The notes under the pieces are model-generated. The model saw only the letters and a program-made list of their open reading frames with translations, was not told where the DNA came from and searched no databases. Positions 32,203 to 39,468 of a DNA stretch of 39,468 bases are shown here, piece by piece (position 1 is the stretch's first letter; every line of letters starts with the position of its first letter). Origin of the DNA: Bacteroidia bacterium. GTDB lineage: Bacteria; Bacteroidota; Bacteroidia; Chitinophagales; Saprospiraceae. Location of the stretch: positions 1-39,468 of the forward strand of contig JAUIKE010000067.1 of NCBI GenBank assembly GCA_030430845.1, given 5' to 3'. The position numbers and the translations under genes are program-made.

Positions 32203-33786
32203 ATGATATTTCATCGATTCACTTTTCACACCCCCAAGCTACGGTTCCTGATTTTGGGATTTTTCATACTACTCTCGAGTCCACTCCTGGCTCAAGACGT
32301 GGGCATAATGGGTGAAGGGATGTCCTTTCTCTTGCCGGTTTTTTTCGTCATCGCTGTATTTTTGTTATTGCTTTGGTTTTTCATTTCCAGGTATCGGCGT
32401 TGTCCCTCAGATAAGATCCTGGTGATTTATGGAAAAACAGGCAAAGGAAGTGCGAATTGTATTCATGGTGGAGCTGCCTTTGTATGGCCGGTAATACAGG
32501 ATTATCAATATCTCGACCTGCAACCGATGTCTATTGACGTAAACTTGCAGGATGCATTGTCCAAACAAAACATCCGGGTTTCGGTACCTGCTCAATTCAC
32601 TGTGGCTATCGGTAATGATGCTAATTTGATGCGAGCTGCTGCAGAGCGCCTGCTGGGAATGCCTAAAGACTCGATCAGTTCCTTATCGCATGATATCATT
32701 ATGGGGCAGATGCGCCTGGTGATCGCCAATATGGATATTGAAGAATTGAATTCTGATCGCGATAAGTTTGTCACTTCCGTTTATGAGCATGTTGGGGACG
32801 AACTCCACAAAATTGGCCTAACCCTGATCAACGTAAACGTAACAGATATACACGACGAATCCGGATATATCAAGGCATTAGGACAAGAAGCTGCTGCCAA
32901 AGCCATTAACGATGCTAAGGTAAAAGTAGCAAAGGAAGAGCGGACGGGGGCCATAGGCCAGGCAGAAGCAGACAAAGAGCGACGCACGCAGGTTGCTGCG
33001 GCCGATTCATCCGCTGAAATTGGTGAAAAAAATGCGATGGCAGATGCCATCAAAGGTAAAAACCTGGCTGATATTCAGATCGCCCTATCCGATACGGATC
33101 GTCGGCAGCAGGTAGCTGAAGCTAATAAAAATGCCGAAGTAACCGAGAAAACGGCCGAAGCAGAAGCCCAAAAAGCTGCTTACCTGGCTCAAAAAGAAGC
33201 AGAAGATGCCCGCAAAGAAAGGGAATTAGCTGCTCGCCGGGCTAACGAAGTAGTCCAATCTCAAATTGAAAAGGAAAAGACCATCATTGCGGCAGAAGCG
33301 GAAGCTGAACAAAAACGGAAAGTAGCTGAAGGGGAAGCTAAAGCAGTATTGGCGCGCTACGAAGCAGAAGCAGAGGGTATTCGCAAAGTATTGGATGCTC
33401 AGGCCGACGGTTTTCAGAAACTGGTACAAGCTGCTAATAATAATCCTCAGGCCGCAGTAGGTTTATTACTGGTTGATAAGATACCGGAGCTGGCTAAGAT
33501 ACAGGCCGAGGCCATTAAGAATATCAAATTCGATAAGGTAACGGTATTTGATGGTGGCGATGGCCAGGGGACGGCCGGCTTCCTGAGCGGCATCTTCAAA
33601 TCTATTCCTGCCTTGAGCGATTTTATGAACCAGTCAGGATTAAACTTGCCGGAATACCTTGCCAGAAATGGAAGCGATGAGGCTCCTCTTGAGTTGCAAA
33701 AGAATGGCAATGGAGAACCGCAAAAAACTAAAAAAACGACAAAAGATAAAAAAGCGGCGAAACCCGAAGAAGGGGAAAAGGAATAG
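32203..33786 (+). CDS. Flotillin family (SPFH/band 7) protein
   Basis: 527 residues. N-terminal hydrophobic region (about 14-30) and a membrane helix (about 43-65, LLPVFFVIAVFLLLLWFFI), then an SPFH domain (about 68-240, DKILVIYGKTGKGSANCIHG ... IGLTLINVNVTDIHDE). A long Ala/Glu/Lys-rich coiled coil (about 240-420, with repeated EAEAQKAA- and AEAEAEQKRK-like segments) follows, then a C-terminal assembly region and a Lys-rich tail (KKTTKDKKAAKPEEGEKE). Flotillins form oligomeric scaffolds at the membrane. It is co-transcribed with the NfeD-like gene. The Lys-rich tail is overlapped in another frame by the following ORF. Confidence 0.93.
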   Translation: MIFHRFTFHTPKLRFLILGFFILLSSPLLAQDVGIMGEGMSFLLPVFFVIAVFLLLLWFFISRYRRCPSDKILVIYGKTGKGSANCIHGGAAFVWPVIQDYQYLDLQPMSIDVNLQDALSKQNIRVSVPAQFTVAIGNDANLMRAAAERLLGMPKDSISSLSHDIIMGQMRLVIANMDIEELNSDRDKFVTSVYEHVGDELHKIGLTLINVNVTDIHDESGYIKALGQEAAAKAINDAKVKVAKEERTGAIGQAEADKERRTQVAAADSSAEIGEKNAMADAIKGKNLADIQIALSDTDRRQQVAEANKNAEVTEKTAEAEAQKAAYLAQKEAEDARKERELAARRANEVVQSQIEKEKTIIAAEAEAEQKRKVAEGEAKAVLARYEAEAEGIRKVLDAQADGFQKLVQAANNNPQAAVGLLLVDKIPELAKIQAEAIKNIKFDKVTVFDGGDGQGTAGFLSGIFKSIPALSDFMNQSGLNLPEYLARNGSDEAPLELQKNGNGEPQKTKKTTKDKKAAKPEEGEKE

Positions 33787-34249
33787 AAGGAAGGAAATAG
33801 AAGCCTGGGATAAAACCTATGGGATTCTACCACAACTGAATAACATATTACGTAAGTTAGAACGTGGAGATCTTGATAATGCAATCGTTAAATTGGAAGC
33901 TTTGCTGGAGCACTTAAATGAGTTGCTTACTGACCCGGATGGCCCTTTTTATGGAGATGAAGAAGCGGAGGCACTTCTTGAAGAGGTGATTGATGAGGTT
34001 GAAAATATTTACATGCATGGAACAGCCTGTACGGTTTTTAATGAAACAACTTATCTACAGATTATTTATTTTGATGAACCAGATTTTCCAGTTATTCTAA
34101 GGTACTGGACGATTGAACCGGTTATCACATATCATGATTTTTTAATTGAATGCGAGGAGGAGTTACTGGACCTGCCGGAGTGTGCATACGAGAAGTTGAC
34201 TCCATATGATATCGACTGGATTATTGACGTTTTAGAGCCCTGTGAATAA
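33710..34249 (+). CDS. Acidic protein of unknown function overlapping the flotillin 3' end
   Basis: 180 residues if the ATG at 33710 is used; ATGs at 33704 and 33659 are also in frame, and no ATG occurs between the flotillin stop and the start of the homologous-looking part. The first ~30 residues are a very basic run forced by the flotillin tail in the +1 frame; the remainder (from WDKTYGILPQLNNILRKLER) is acidic and well formed, ending LTPYDIDWIIDVLEPCE. The composition change suggests the true start is near 33790-33810 at a non-ATG codon, or that the N-terminus is not conserved. No family recognised. Confidence 0.55.
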   Translation: MENRKKLKKRQKIKKRRNPKKGKRNRRKEIEAWDKTYGILPQLNNILRKLERGDLDNAIVKLEALLEHLNELLTDPDGPFYGDEEAEALLEEVIDEVENIYMHGTACTVFNETTYLQIIYFDEPDFPVILRYWTIEPVITYHDFLIECEEELLDLPECAYEKLTPYDIDWIIDVLEPCE

Positions 34250-34305
34250 ATTTCAGAAACGCATGGGCAATATTCAAGTGCATTTTGGTAAAACAATTTT
34301 TCAAA

Positions 34306-34337
34306 CTTGCATCCCTTCAGAAATCCCCTTATTTTTG
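34306..34337 (+). promoter_or_regulatory. Putative upstream promoter of the ileS leader
   Basis: CTTG (34306-34309), 20 nt, then TATTTTTG (34330-34337, a perfect TAnnTTTG). Transcription would begin at about 34343, at or very near the leader peptide ATG, so the leader may be leaderless or nearly so. Confidence 0.5.
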
Positions 34338-34342
34338 TACAC

Positions 34343-34399
34343 ATGAGATATCAAAGAGCAAACATTATTATTAGCATTATTATTAACAGAATTGCGTAA
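34343..34399 (+). CDS. ileS leader peptide, 18 aa with seven Ile codons
   Basis: ATG 34343, stop TAA 34397-34399. The peptide is MRYQRANIIISIIINRIA; Ile is at 8-10, 12-14 and 17, all ATT. It lies between a Bacteroidota-type promoter and a rho-independent terminator (34432-34470), and the next gene is isoleucyl-tRNA synthetase. This is the layout of a ribosome-mediated attenuator that senses charged tRNA-Ile. The middle of the Ile run (ATTAGCATT, 34370-34378) is perfectly complementary to AATGCTAAT (34412-34420), so a ribosome stalled at these codons would open that stem. No antiterminator stem is certain by eye. Confidence 0.75.
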   Translation: MRYQRANIIISIIINRIA

Positions 34400-34431
34400 A
34401 GCAAGCTGTGAAATGCTAATTTATTGCTCCC

Positions 34432-34470
34432 AAAAAGCTCTGGCAGATTACAGTTTGCCAGAGCTTTTTT
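34432..34470 (+). terminator. Terminator/attenuator before ileS
   Basis: A perfect 14-bp stem (34432-34445 with 34456-34469, loop GATTACAGTT) ends in a run of six T. It is 33 nt downstream of the Ile leader stop codon and 86 nt before ileS. Confidence 0.88.
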
Positions 34471-34484
34471 GTTTGTTATCTTTG
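34454..34484 (+). promoter_or_regulatory. Possible second, attenuator-bypassing ileS promoter
   Basis: TTTG (34454-34457) and TATCTTTG (34477-34484) with 19 nt between them, a perfect match to the consensus. The -33 element lies in the terminator loop region. It would give a transcript starting near 34490 that escapes attenuation. Confidence 0.5.
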
Positions 34485-34504
34485 CGACTCTGAAATAACG
34501 ACGG

Positions 34505-34537
34505 TAGGAGTTAAGGGCCACAGGCCCTTAACTCCTA
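34505..34537. repeat. Perfect hairpin in the ileS 5' leader
   Basis: A 15-bp stem (34505-34519 with 34523-34537, loop ACA), about 15-20 nt after the second promoter's predicted start and 18 nt before the ileS ATG. It has no T-run and is not a terminator. It may stabilise the 5' end or modulate translation. Confidence 0.7.
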
Positions 34538-34555
34538 CATAAAAATATTTTTATA

Positions 34556-37500
34556 ATGTACAAAGAACCTAAAGGGCTGAACCTTTCCGAAATAGACAAG
34601 GAAATCCTCCAATTTTGGGAAGAACACAAGATCTTCGAGAAGAGTGTTGAGCAACGAGATGCCGACAATGCCTACGTTTTTTATGAAGGACCTCCCTCCG
34701 CAAATGGTAAGCCGGGCATCCATCACGTAATGGCTCGTACCATCAAGGACATCTTCTGTCGTTTCCAGTCGATGAGTGGGAAAAGAGTGGAGCGCAAAGG
34801 GGGTTGGGATACGCACGGCCTGCCGATCGAGCTGAAGGTAGAAAGCGAGCTGGGTATTACGAAGGAAGATATCGGTAAGAAGATCAGTGTGGATGATTAT
34901 AACAAAGCCTGCCGGGAGACGGTGATGCGTTATAAGGATCTTTGGGATGATATTACCCGCAAGATGGGGTACTGGGTCGACTTGGATGATCCGTATATCA
35001 CGTACAAAAACAGCTACATCGAATCGGTCTGGTGGTTGCTCAAGCAGCTGTATGATAAGGACATGCTGTACAAGGGCTATACGATCCAGCCTTATTCGCC
35101 CGCTGCGGGTACGGGGCTGAGCTCGCACGAGCTTAATATGCCGGGCGCTTATAAAGACATCAAAGACGTTTCAGCAATTGCCCAGTTTAAGGTCAAAGGC
35201 ACCGAGAATGAATACTTTCTGGCCTGGACAACCACGCCCTGGACACTGCCTTCCAATACCGCCCTGACCGTCGGCGCCAACATCGACTATGTCAAAGTGG
35301 ATGGCTATAATCGGTACACGGGCGAGCGTACGCAGGTAATCCTGGCCAAGGACCGCATGGCCGCTTATTTCACTGAAGCCAATCCGGATCTGAAACCGGA
35401 AGAAGTAAAAGCTGGGAATAAGCCGATTCCCTATATCGCTATCGTGGCGGAAATGAAAGGAAGCGAACTGGAAGGCATGGAGTATGAGCAATTATTGCCT
35501 TATGTGGTACCGGAAAAACCGGCCTTTAAGGTGTTGGTAGGCGATTTCGTTACCACTGAGGATGGTACGGGGATCGTTCATACCGCTCCGACCTTTGGTG
35601 CGGATGACTTCCGGATCGCCCAGAAATATGACATCCCGCCATTGATGGTGAAGGACGAATTTGGCAATCCAGGACCTCTGGTGGATAAGCAAGGGCGTTT
35701 TGTGGAAGAGGTGACTGATTTTGCAGGCCGTTATGTGAAAGATTATGGTCAGGAGGAAGAGCGTTCGGTGGATGAAGACATCGTGATCAAATTGAAGCAA
35801 GAGAATAAACTGTTCCACTCCGAAAAATATGTTCACTCTTATCCGCACTGCTGGCGTACCGATCGGCCGGTACTGTACTATCCCTTGGATAGCTGGTTCA
35901 TCAAAGCTTCGTCAGCCAAGGATCGTATGTTTGAACTGAACAAAACGATTAACTGGAAACCGGCTTCTACCGGAGAAGGGCGTTTCGGAAAGTGGCTGGA
36001 AAATCTACAGGACTGGAACCTTTCGCGCTCACGCTACTGGGGTATCCCGTTACCTATCTGGCGGACCGAGGATGGCCGCCAAGCGAAATGTATCGGCTCT
36101 GTGGAGGATCTGGGTAAAGAAATAGAAAAAGCCAATGCAGCACTTGGCCTTGACCAGACTGTTCCGGCTGACCTGCACCGCCCCTATATTGATGAGATCA
36201 CACTGGTAGCGGATGACGGAACTCTAATGAAGCGGGAACTAGACCTGATAGATGTTTGGTTTGATAGTGGCTCTATGCCTTATGCACAGTGGCATTATCC
36301 TTTTGAAAATCAGGAGAAGTTTAAAAACTCTTTCCCTGCGGACTTTATCGCGGAAGGAGTGGATCAGACGCGCGGGTGGTTTTATACGCTGCATGCCATC
36401 GCTACCATGGTTTTTGATAGTGTAGCCTATAAAAATGTGGTGTCGAACGGTTTGGTGTTAGATAAGGACGGCCGCAAAATGTCGAAGCGTCTCGGTAATG
36501 CCGTGGATCCTTTTGAAACCATTAAAAATTACGGAGCGGATGCCACTCGCTGGTACATGATCTCGAATGCGCAGCCCTGGGACAACCTCAAGTTTGACCT
36601 TGATGGGATTGACGAGGTACGCCGGAAATTTTTCGGTACTTTATACAACACCTATTCCTTCTTTGCCTTATATGCCAATATTGATAAGTTCGAATACAAG
36701 GAAGCGGAAGTGCCCTTGGATCAGCGCCCGGAAATCGATCGCTGGATCATTTCGCTGCTGAACACCTTGGTGAAAGAGGTAGGGGCCGAATACGCTAATT
36801 ATGAACCGACGAATGCGACCCGCAAGGTCATGAATTTTGTAGATGCGCACCTAAGTAATTGGTACGTACGCCTGTGCCGCCGTCGTTTCTGGAGAGGAGA
36901 TTACACTGAAGATAAAATTGCCGCATACCAGACGCTGTACACTTGCTTGTCAACCATCGCCAAACTGATGGCGCCGGTTTCGCCATTCTTCTCTGATTGG
37001 CTTTACCGCAATTTGAATGAAGCGACGGCCAAGGAAAACCATGAATCCGTTCACCTGGCTGACTTTCCAAAAGCAGACGAGGCCCTGATCGACAAGGCCC
37101 TGGAACAGCGGATGGATTATGCGCAGCGCATTTCTTCACTGGTGTTGTCTTTAAGGAAAAAGGAGAGAATGCGGGTTCGTCAGCCTTTACAGAAAATCTT
37201 GTTACCTGTGCTGGATGAGGATTTCCAAAAGCAGGTTGAAGGAGTAAAAGATTTGGTGTTGGCGGAGGTGAACATCAAGGAGATCGAATATCTCTCTGAC
37301 ACGACCGGTATTTTGAAAAAGCGGATCAAGCCGAATTTCAAAACACTGGGGCGTCGTTTAGGTAAGAATATGAAGGCCGCCGCCCAAATCATCGGGAAGA
37401 TGGGGCAGGAGGACATCGCCCAGATCGAGAGTACCAACAGCTATCAGCTGAGCATCAATGGTGACACCTATGAGTTGACTGTTGATGATTTCGAGATCAC

Positions 37501-37843
37501 TACCGATGATATTCCCGGCTGGCAGGTAGCGAACGATGGCCCCTTGACGGTAGCTCTGGACGTGACCATTACCGATGAGTTGCTGGCAGAGGGTATGGCC
37601 CGGGAGTTGGTGAACCGCATCCAAAACATCCGCAAGAGCAAAGACTTCAATGTGACGGATAACATCAGCGTTCAGCTGGAACGGCACGCTGAGGTCACTC
37701 CCGCAGTGGAGCAGTTTGGAGATTACATCAAAGCTGAAACGCTGGCTACCAGTCTGGAGTTGGTAGATACAGTAGAGAATGGAGAAGAGCTGGAACTGCC
37801 GGATGAAGTAAAGGTGAATATTAAAGTGAAGCAGCTGACTTAA
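34556..37843 (+). CDS. ileS: Isoleucyl-tRNA synthetase
   Basis: 1095 residues. The class I signature HIGH appears as GIHH (PGIHHVMART, residues 53-62), and KMSKS as KMSKR (641-645, GRKMSKRLGNAVDPF). The editing domain (CP1) lies between, for example LAWTTTPWTLPSNTALTVG and GTGIVHTAPTFGADDF. The C-terminus lacks the Cys pairs of the E. coli-type zinc ribbon and resembles the extended eukaryote-like type 2 IleS, a type often less sensitive to mupirocin; that consequence is not shown here. Charges tRNA-Ile in the cytosol. Preceded by a leader peptide rich in Ile codons and a terminator. Confidence 0.97.
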   Translation: MYKEPKGLNLSEIDKEILQFWEEHKIFEKSVEQRDADNAYVFYEGPPSANGKPGIHHVMARTIKDIFCRFQSMSGKRVERKGGWDTHGLPIELKVESELGITKEDIGKKISVDDYNKACRETVMRYKDLWDDITRKMGYWVDLDDPYITYKNSYIESVWWLLKQLYDKDMLYKGYTIQPYSPAAGTGLSSHELNMPGAYKDIKDVSAIAQFKVKGTENEYFLAWTTTPWTLPSNTALTVGANIDYVKVDGYNRYTGERTQVILAKDRMAAYFTEANPDLKPEEVKAGNKPIPYIAIVAEMKGSELEGMEYEQLLPYVVPEKPAFKVLVGDFVTTEDGTGIVHTAPTFGADDFRIAQKYDIPPLMVKDEFGNPGPLVDKQGRFVEEVTDFAGRYVKDYGQEEERSVDEDIVIKLKQENKLFHSEKYVHSYPHCWRTDRPVLYYPLDSWFIKASSAKDRMFELNKTINWKPASTGEGRFGKWLENLQDWNLSRSRYWGIPLPIWRTEDGRQAKCIGSVEDLGKEIEKANAALGLDQTVPADLHRPYIDEITLVADDGTLMKRELDLIDVWFDSGSMPYAQWHYPFENQEKFKNSFPADFIAEGVDQTRGWFYTLHAIATMVFDSVAYKNVVSNGLVLDKDGRKMSKRLGNAVDPFETIKNYGADATRWYMISNAQPWDNLKFDLDGIDEVRRKFFGTLYNTYSFFALYANIDKFEYKEAEVPLDQRPEIDRWIISLLNTLVKEVGAEYANYEPTNATRKVMNFVDAHLSNWYVRLCRRRFWRGDYTEDKIAAYQTLYTCLSTIAKLMAPVSPFFSDWLYRNLNEATAKENHESVHLADFPKADEALIDKALEQRMDYAQRISSLVLSLRKKERMRVRQPLQKILLPVLDEDFQKQVEGVKDLVLAEVNIKEIEYLSDTTGILKKRIKPNFKTLGRRLGKNMKAAAQIIGKMGQEDIAQIESTNSYQLSINGDTYELTVDDFEITTDDIPGWQVANDGPLTVALDVTITDELLAEGMARELVNRIQNIRKSKDFNVTDNISVQLERHAEVTPAVEQFGDYIKAETLATSLELVDTVENGEELELPDEVKVNIKVKQLT

Positions 37844-37868
37844 TCTGCTTTTCCATCATAATTGGAGG

Positions 37869-37904
37869 CGCCCTTTTCTGTGAATGTAGAAAAGGGCGTT
37901 TTTT
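37869..37904 (+). terminator. Terminator after ileS
   Basis: An 11-bp perfect stem (37869-37879 with 37888-37898) followed by six T, 25 nt after the ileS stop. Confidence 0.9.
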
Positions 37905-37920
37905 ATGCGTTATACTTTAG

Positions 37921-37970
37921 TACAGGCCAAAACCTGCCAAAACCGGACAAAACCGGACAAAGTCGGACAA
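37921..37970. repeat. Degenerate 10-bp tandem repeats
   Basis: Five tandem units related to AACCGGACAA (two perfect copies at 37941-37960, others diverged). They lie between the ileS terminator and a large palindrome. Confidence 0.75.
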
Positions 37971-37998
37971 GGGGCTTGCATCCAAATAAAATTTTGTG

Positions 37999-38053
37999 AA
38001 TCTTGCGTTAGTCACCTGGTGACTTGGAGTCACCAGGTGACTAACGCAAGATT
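37999..38053. repeat. Perfect 26-bp-arm palindrome with two internal 13-bp palindromes
   Basis: 37999-38024 pairs perfectly with 38028-38053 (loop TGG). Each arm contains its own palindrome GTCACC-N-GGTGAC (38011-38023 with N=T; 38029-38041 with N=A), so the site can fold as one long stem or two short ones. It lies between the convergent ileS and DUF2237 genes, 36 bp from the DUF2237 stop, and may serve as that gene's terminator. Confidence 0.8.
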
Positions 38054-38088
38054 TTCCCACTCCAAAAAAACTCGACTCCACCCCAATA

Positions 38089-38460
38089 TTATTCCCTTAC
38101 CAATTTATGCTCCAGCAAATCCTCAAATGCGATATATTCCAATGCCTTCTCATGAGTTGCTTCCAGGATAACCGTTGGCGCTACGCCTGCTTCGAAGGCT
38201 TCTTGCCAGCGCATGGCGCAGAGGCACCATTGATCGCCGGGTTGGAGGCCGGGAAACTGGTATTCCGGGATAGGAGTGCTCAGGTCATTGCCTCTGGATT
38301 TAGAGAATGCCAGGAATTCGGCAGTCATAATGGCGCAGACGACATGCCGGCCAGTGTCCTGTGGTCCGGTATGGCAATATCCATCTCGGTAGAAGCCCGT
38401 CATGGGGTCCTTACAACAAGATTGCAATTCGGTTTGGAGTACGTTTTTTGCTTTTTCCAT
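38089..38460 (-). CDS. DUF2237 family protein
   Basis: 123 residues, cytosolic. Matches DUF2237 well: NVLQTELQSCCKDPMTGFYR, GYCHTGPQDTGRHVVCAIMT, AEFLAFSKSRGNDLSTP, and LQPGDQWCLCAMRWQEAF. Conserved Cys residues (around 15-16, 29, 42, 79 and 81) suggest metal or redox involvement, but no function is established for the family. It appears to be a single gene; a long hairpin lies directly upstream of its start. Confidence 0.92.
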   Translation of the reverse strand: MEKAKNVLQTELQSCCKDPMTGFYRDGYCHTGPQDTGRHVVCAIMTAEFLAFSKSRGNDLSTPIPEYQFPGLQPGDQWCLCAMRWQEAFEAGVAPTVILEATHEKALEYIAFEDLLEHKLVRE

Positions 38461-38485
38461 ATTGGTTGATTAGTGCTTTGTAACC

Positions 38486-38545
38486 AAAGTTAGTGAATAT
38501 ATGTAGAGCAGCGCTAACGCCGCTCTACATATATTCACTAACTTT
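38486..38545. repeat. 24-bp hairpin in a divergent intergenic region
   Basis: A perfect 24-bp stem (38486-38509 with 38522-38545) enclosing a further GCG/CGC pair. The region between the DUF2237 start (minus) and the SDR start (plus) contains no gene end, so this is not a terminator. The foot of the hairpin overlaps TAACTTTG on the minus strand (38485-38492), a TAnnTTTG-type -7 box for DUF2237, without a clear -33. The rest of the 371-bp gap (38546-38831) shows no gene. Confidence 0.75.
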
Positions 38546-38831
38546 TATTACACCGTATTAAGCTGTAAAAAAAGCTGCATAAAAATCTGATTTTTTATAA
38601 ATTGCCGGCCGAATGTTGGCTGGTGGATAATTTTCCATTCAATAAATCGACATATCCTTCATCACCCTAATATCAAGCAAATTTGATCCAATTGTTCATG
38701 AAAAGATACGTTTTACTTTAGTCTATACTGTAATGCATCCCTTTTTTATGAAACCCGAGTCTGTCAAACAGAGTACATTAAAATAAATGTAGGCCGTGTA
38801 TAGAAATAATAATCCAAAAAACTATAGACAA

Positions 38832-39468
38832 ATGAAGGACATGACCTGCCTGGTTACCGGCGCCAATTCAGGCCTCGGGTTGGCTATGGCTAAGGAGTTG
38901 GCAAGGACGGGAGCGACCGTAGTAATGTTATGCCGCAACAAGGAAAGAGGCCGAAAAGCGAGGGTCGAGATCATTTCTTCCAGTAATAACCCCAATGTGG
39001 ACCTCATGACAGCCGACCTTTCTTCAATAGATGAGGTTAAAGCTTTTGCGCGTGAATTTCAAGCTCGATATGGAACCTTGCACATACTAGCCAATATGGC
39101 AGGAATAAACTATCCCAAAAGAGGAATTTCTGCGGATGGCCTGGAAATTAACTTTGCCACTAACATTCTCGGCCCATTTGTTTTGACAGAGTTGTTACTG
39201 GACCTAATGATCCATTCTGAACCTTCCACTATAATTAACATCTCCGGAGAAGCACATCGTACCGGACAGATTTACTTCGATGATCTTCAACTAAAAAAGA
39301 AACCCACACTTAGCTCATCTCAGGGCCAGGCTGCTTTGGCTCGGGTCATGTGGACACTTGAGTTGTCACGCAGGCTCGAAAGAACAGGAGTGACAGCTAA
39401 TACATTCTGCCCCGGCCGGAGTCGGACCAATCGGCATCGGCATTTTATATTGCCGATTAGATGGGGCT
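38832..39468 (+). CDS. SDR-fold protein lacking catalytic residues (3' end outside window)
   Basis: 212 residues from the ATG at 38832; the frame runs off the window. It aligns along its whole length with retinol dehydrogenase-like SDRs. The NAD(P) motif TGANSGLG (9-16) is intact. The catalytic residues are not: the Ser-Ser of VSSxAH is Ser-138/Gly-139 (NISGEAHRTG), the Tyr of YxxxK is Gln-164, and the Lys is Ala-168 (SQGQAALARVMWT). The frame shows no stop or shift over 212 codons, so this is more likely a pseudoenzyme or a fold reused for another task than a recent pseudogene. Standard SDR reduction is not expected. Confidence 0.88.
   Translation, partial: MKDMTCLVTGANSGLGLAMAKELARTGATVVMLCRNKERGRKARVEIISSSNNPNVDLMTADLSSIDEVKAFAREFQARYGTLHILANMAGINYPKRGISADGLEINFATNILGPFVLTELLLDLMIHSEPSTIINISGEAHRTGQIYFDDLQLKKKPTLSSSQGQAALARVMWTLELSRRLERTGVTANTFCPGRSRTNRHRHFILPIRWG

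Noticed and set aside
33721..33760. A-rich stretch in the flotillin tail as a -1 frameshift site
   Set aside because: The A-runs are not in the phase required for an X XXY YYZ slip, and the next ORF is in the +1, not the -1, frame.
37921..37970. CRISPR-like array
   Set aside because: Units are 10 bp, directly adjacent and have no spacers; a simple tandem repeat.

Overview
The window comes from a member of the Bacteroidota, most likely a Saprospiria/Lewinella- or Haliscomenobacter-like bacterium. The evidence is indirect but consistent: secreted proteins with Por/type IX C-terminal sorting tails, a Tat-exported DUF1501 protein paired with DUF1800, a FISUMP-domain lipoprotein, a DASH cryptochrome, promoters of the Bacteroidota form TTTG-(19-21 nt)-TAnnTTTG, and no obvious Shine-Dalgarno sequences. 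No phage, transposase gene or CRISPR array is visible. This is chromosomal sequence rich in intergenic inverted repeats.

Layout. 1-4200: the C-terminal half of a ThDP enzyme; a cobalamin riboswitch leading into a DUF6580 membrane protein and a CWC/DUF5522 protein; a convergent DASH cryptochrome; a small lipoprotein. 4800-7925 (minus): DUF1501 and DUF1800. 8067-13504 (minus): hisG-hisD-hisC-hisB-hisH, headed by a His-codon leader peptide and an attenuator, with short tandem repeats in two of the gene spacers and no hisA, hisF or hisIE after hisH. 13602-13674: tRNA-Phe. 13918-18829 (plus): an MtfA-like peptidase, an S8 protease and a beta-propeller protein, the last two with sorting tails. 18926-20743: two Uma2 paralogues flanking a small secreted protein. 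20822-24511 (minus): aldo/keto reductase, a DUF3299-like secreted protein and a FtsX/MacB-type ABC transporter with a His/Asp-rich extracytoplasmic loop, probably metal related. 24540-26174: repeat-rich DNA with two lipoproteins. 26184-31492: an AraC-HTH/class III cyclase/TolB-like/TPR fusion protein divergent from an acyltransferase, then a second membrane-bound class III cyclase. 31589-34249: an NfeD-like protein, a flotillin and an acidic orphan protein. 34306-37843: ileS with its leader. 38089-end: a DUF2237 protein and a truncated SDR protein that lacks its catalytic residues.

The most interesting observation is that two unlinked operons carry what look like ribosome-mediated attenuators. 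The his operon has a 22-codon leader with six His codons followed by a terminator. ileS is preceded by an 18-codon leader, MRYQRANIIISIIINRIA, with seven Ile codons, followed by a terminator and then ileS. The Ile codons lie inside a 9-bp stem that a stalled ribosome would open. A second theme is a set of long, near-perfect hairpins (15-27 bp arms, small loops, mostly GC-rich tips). They occur after genes and also in 5' leaders and divergent intergenic regions (1122, 13837, 34505, 38486), where termination is not an obvious explanation.
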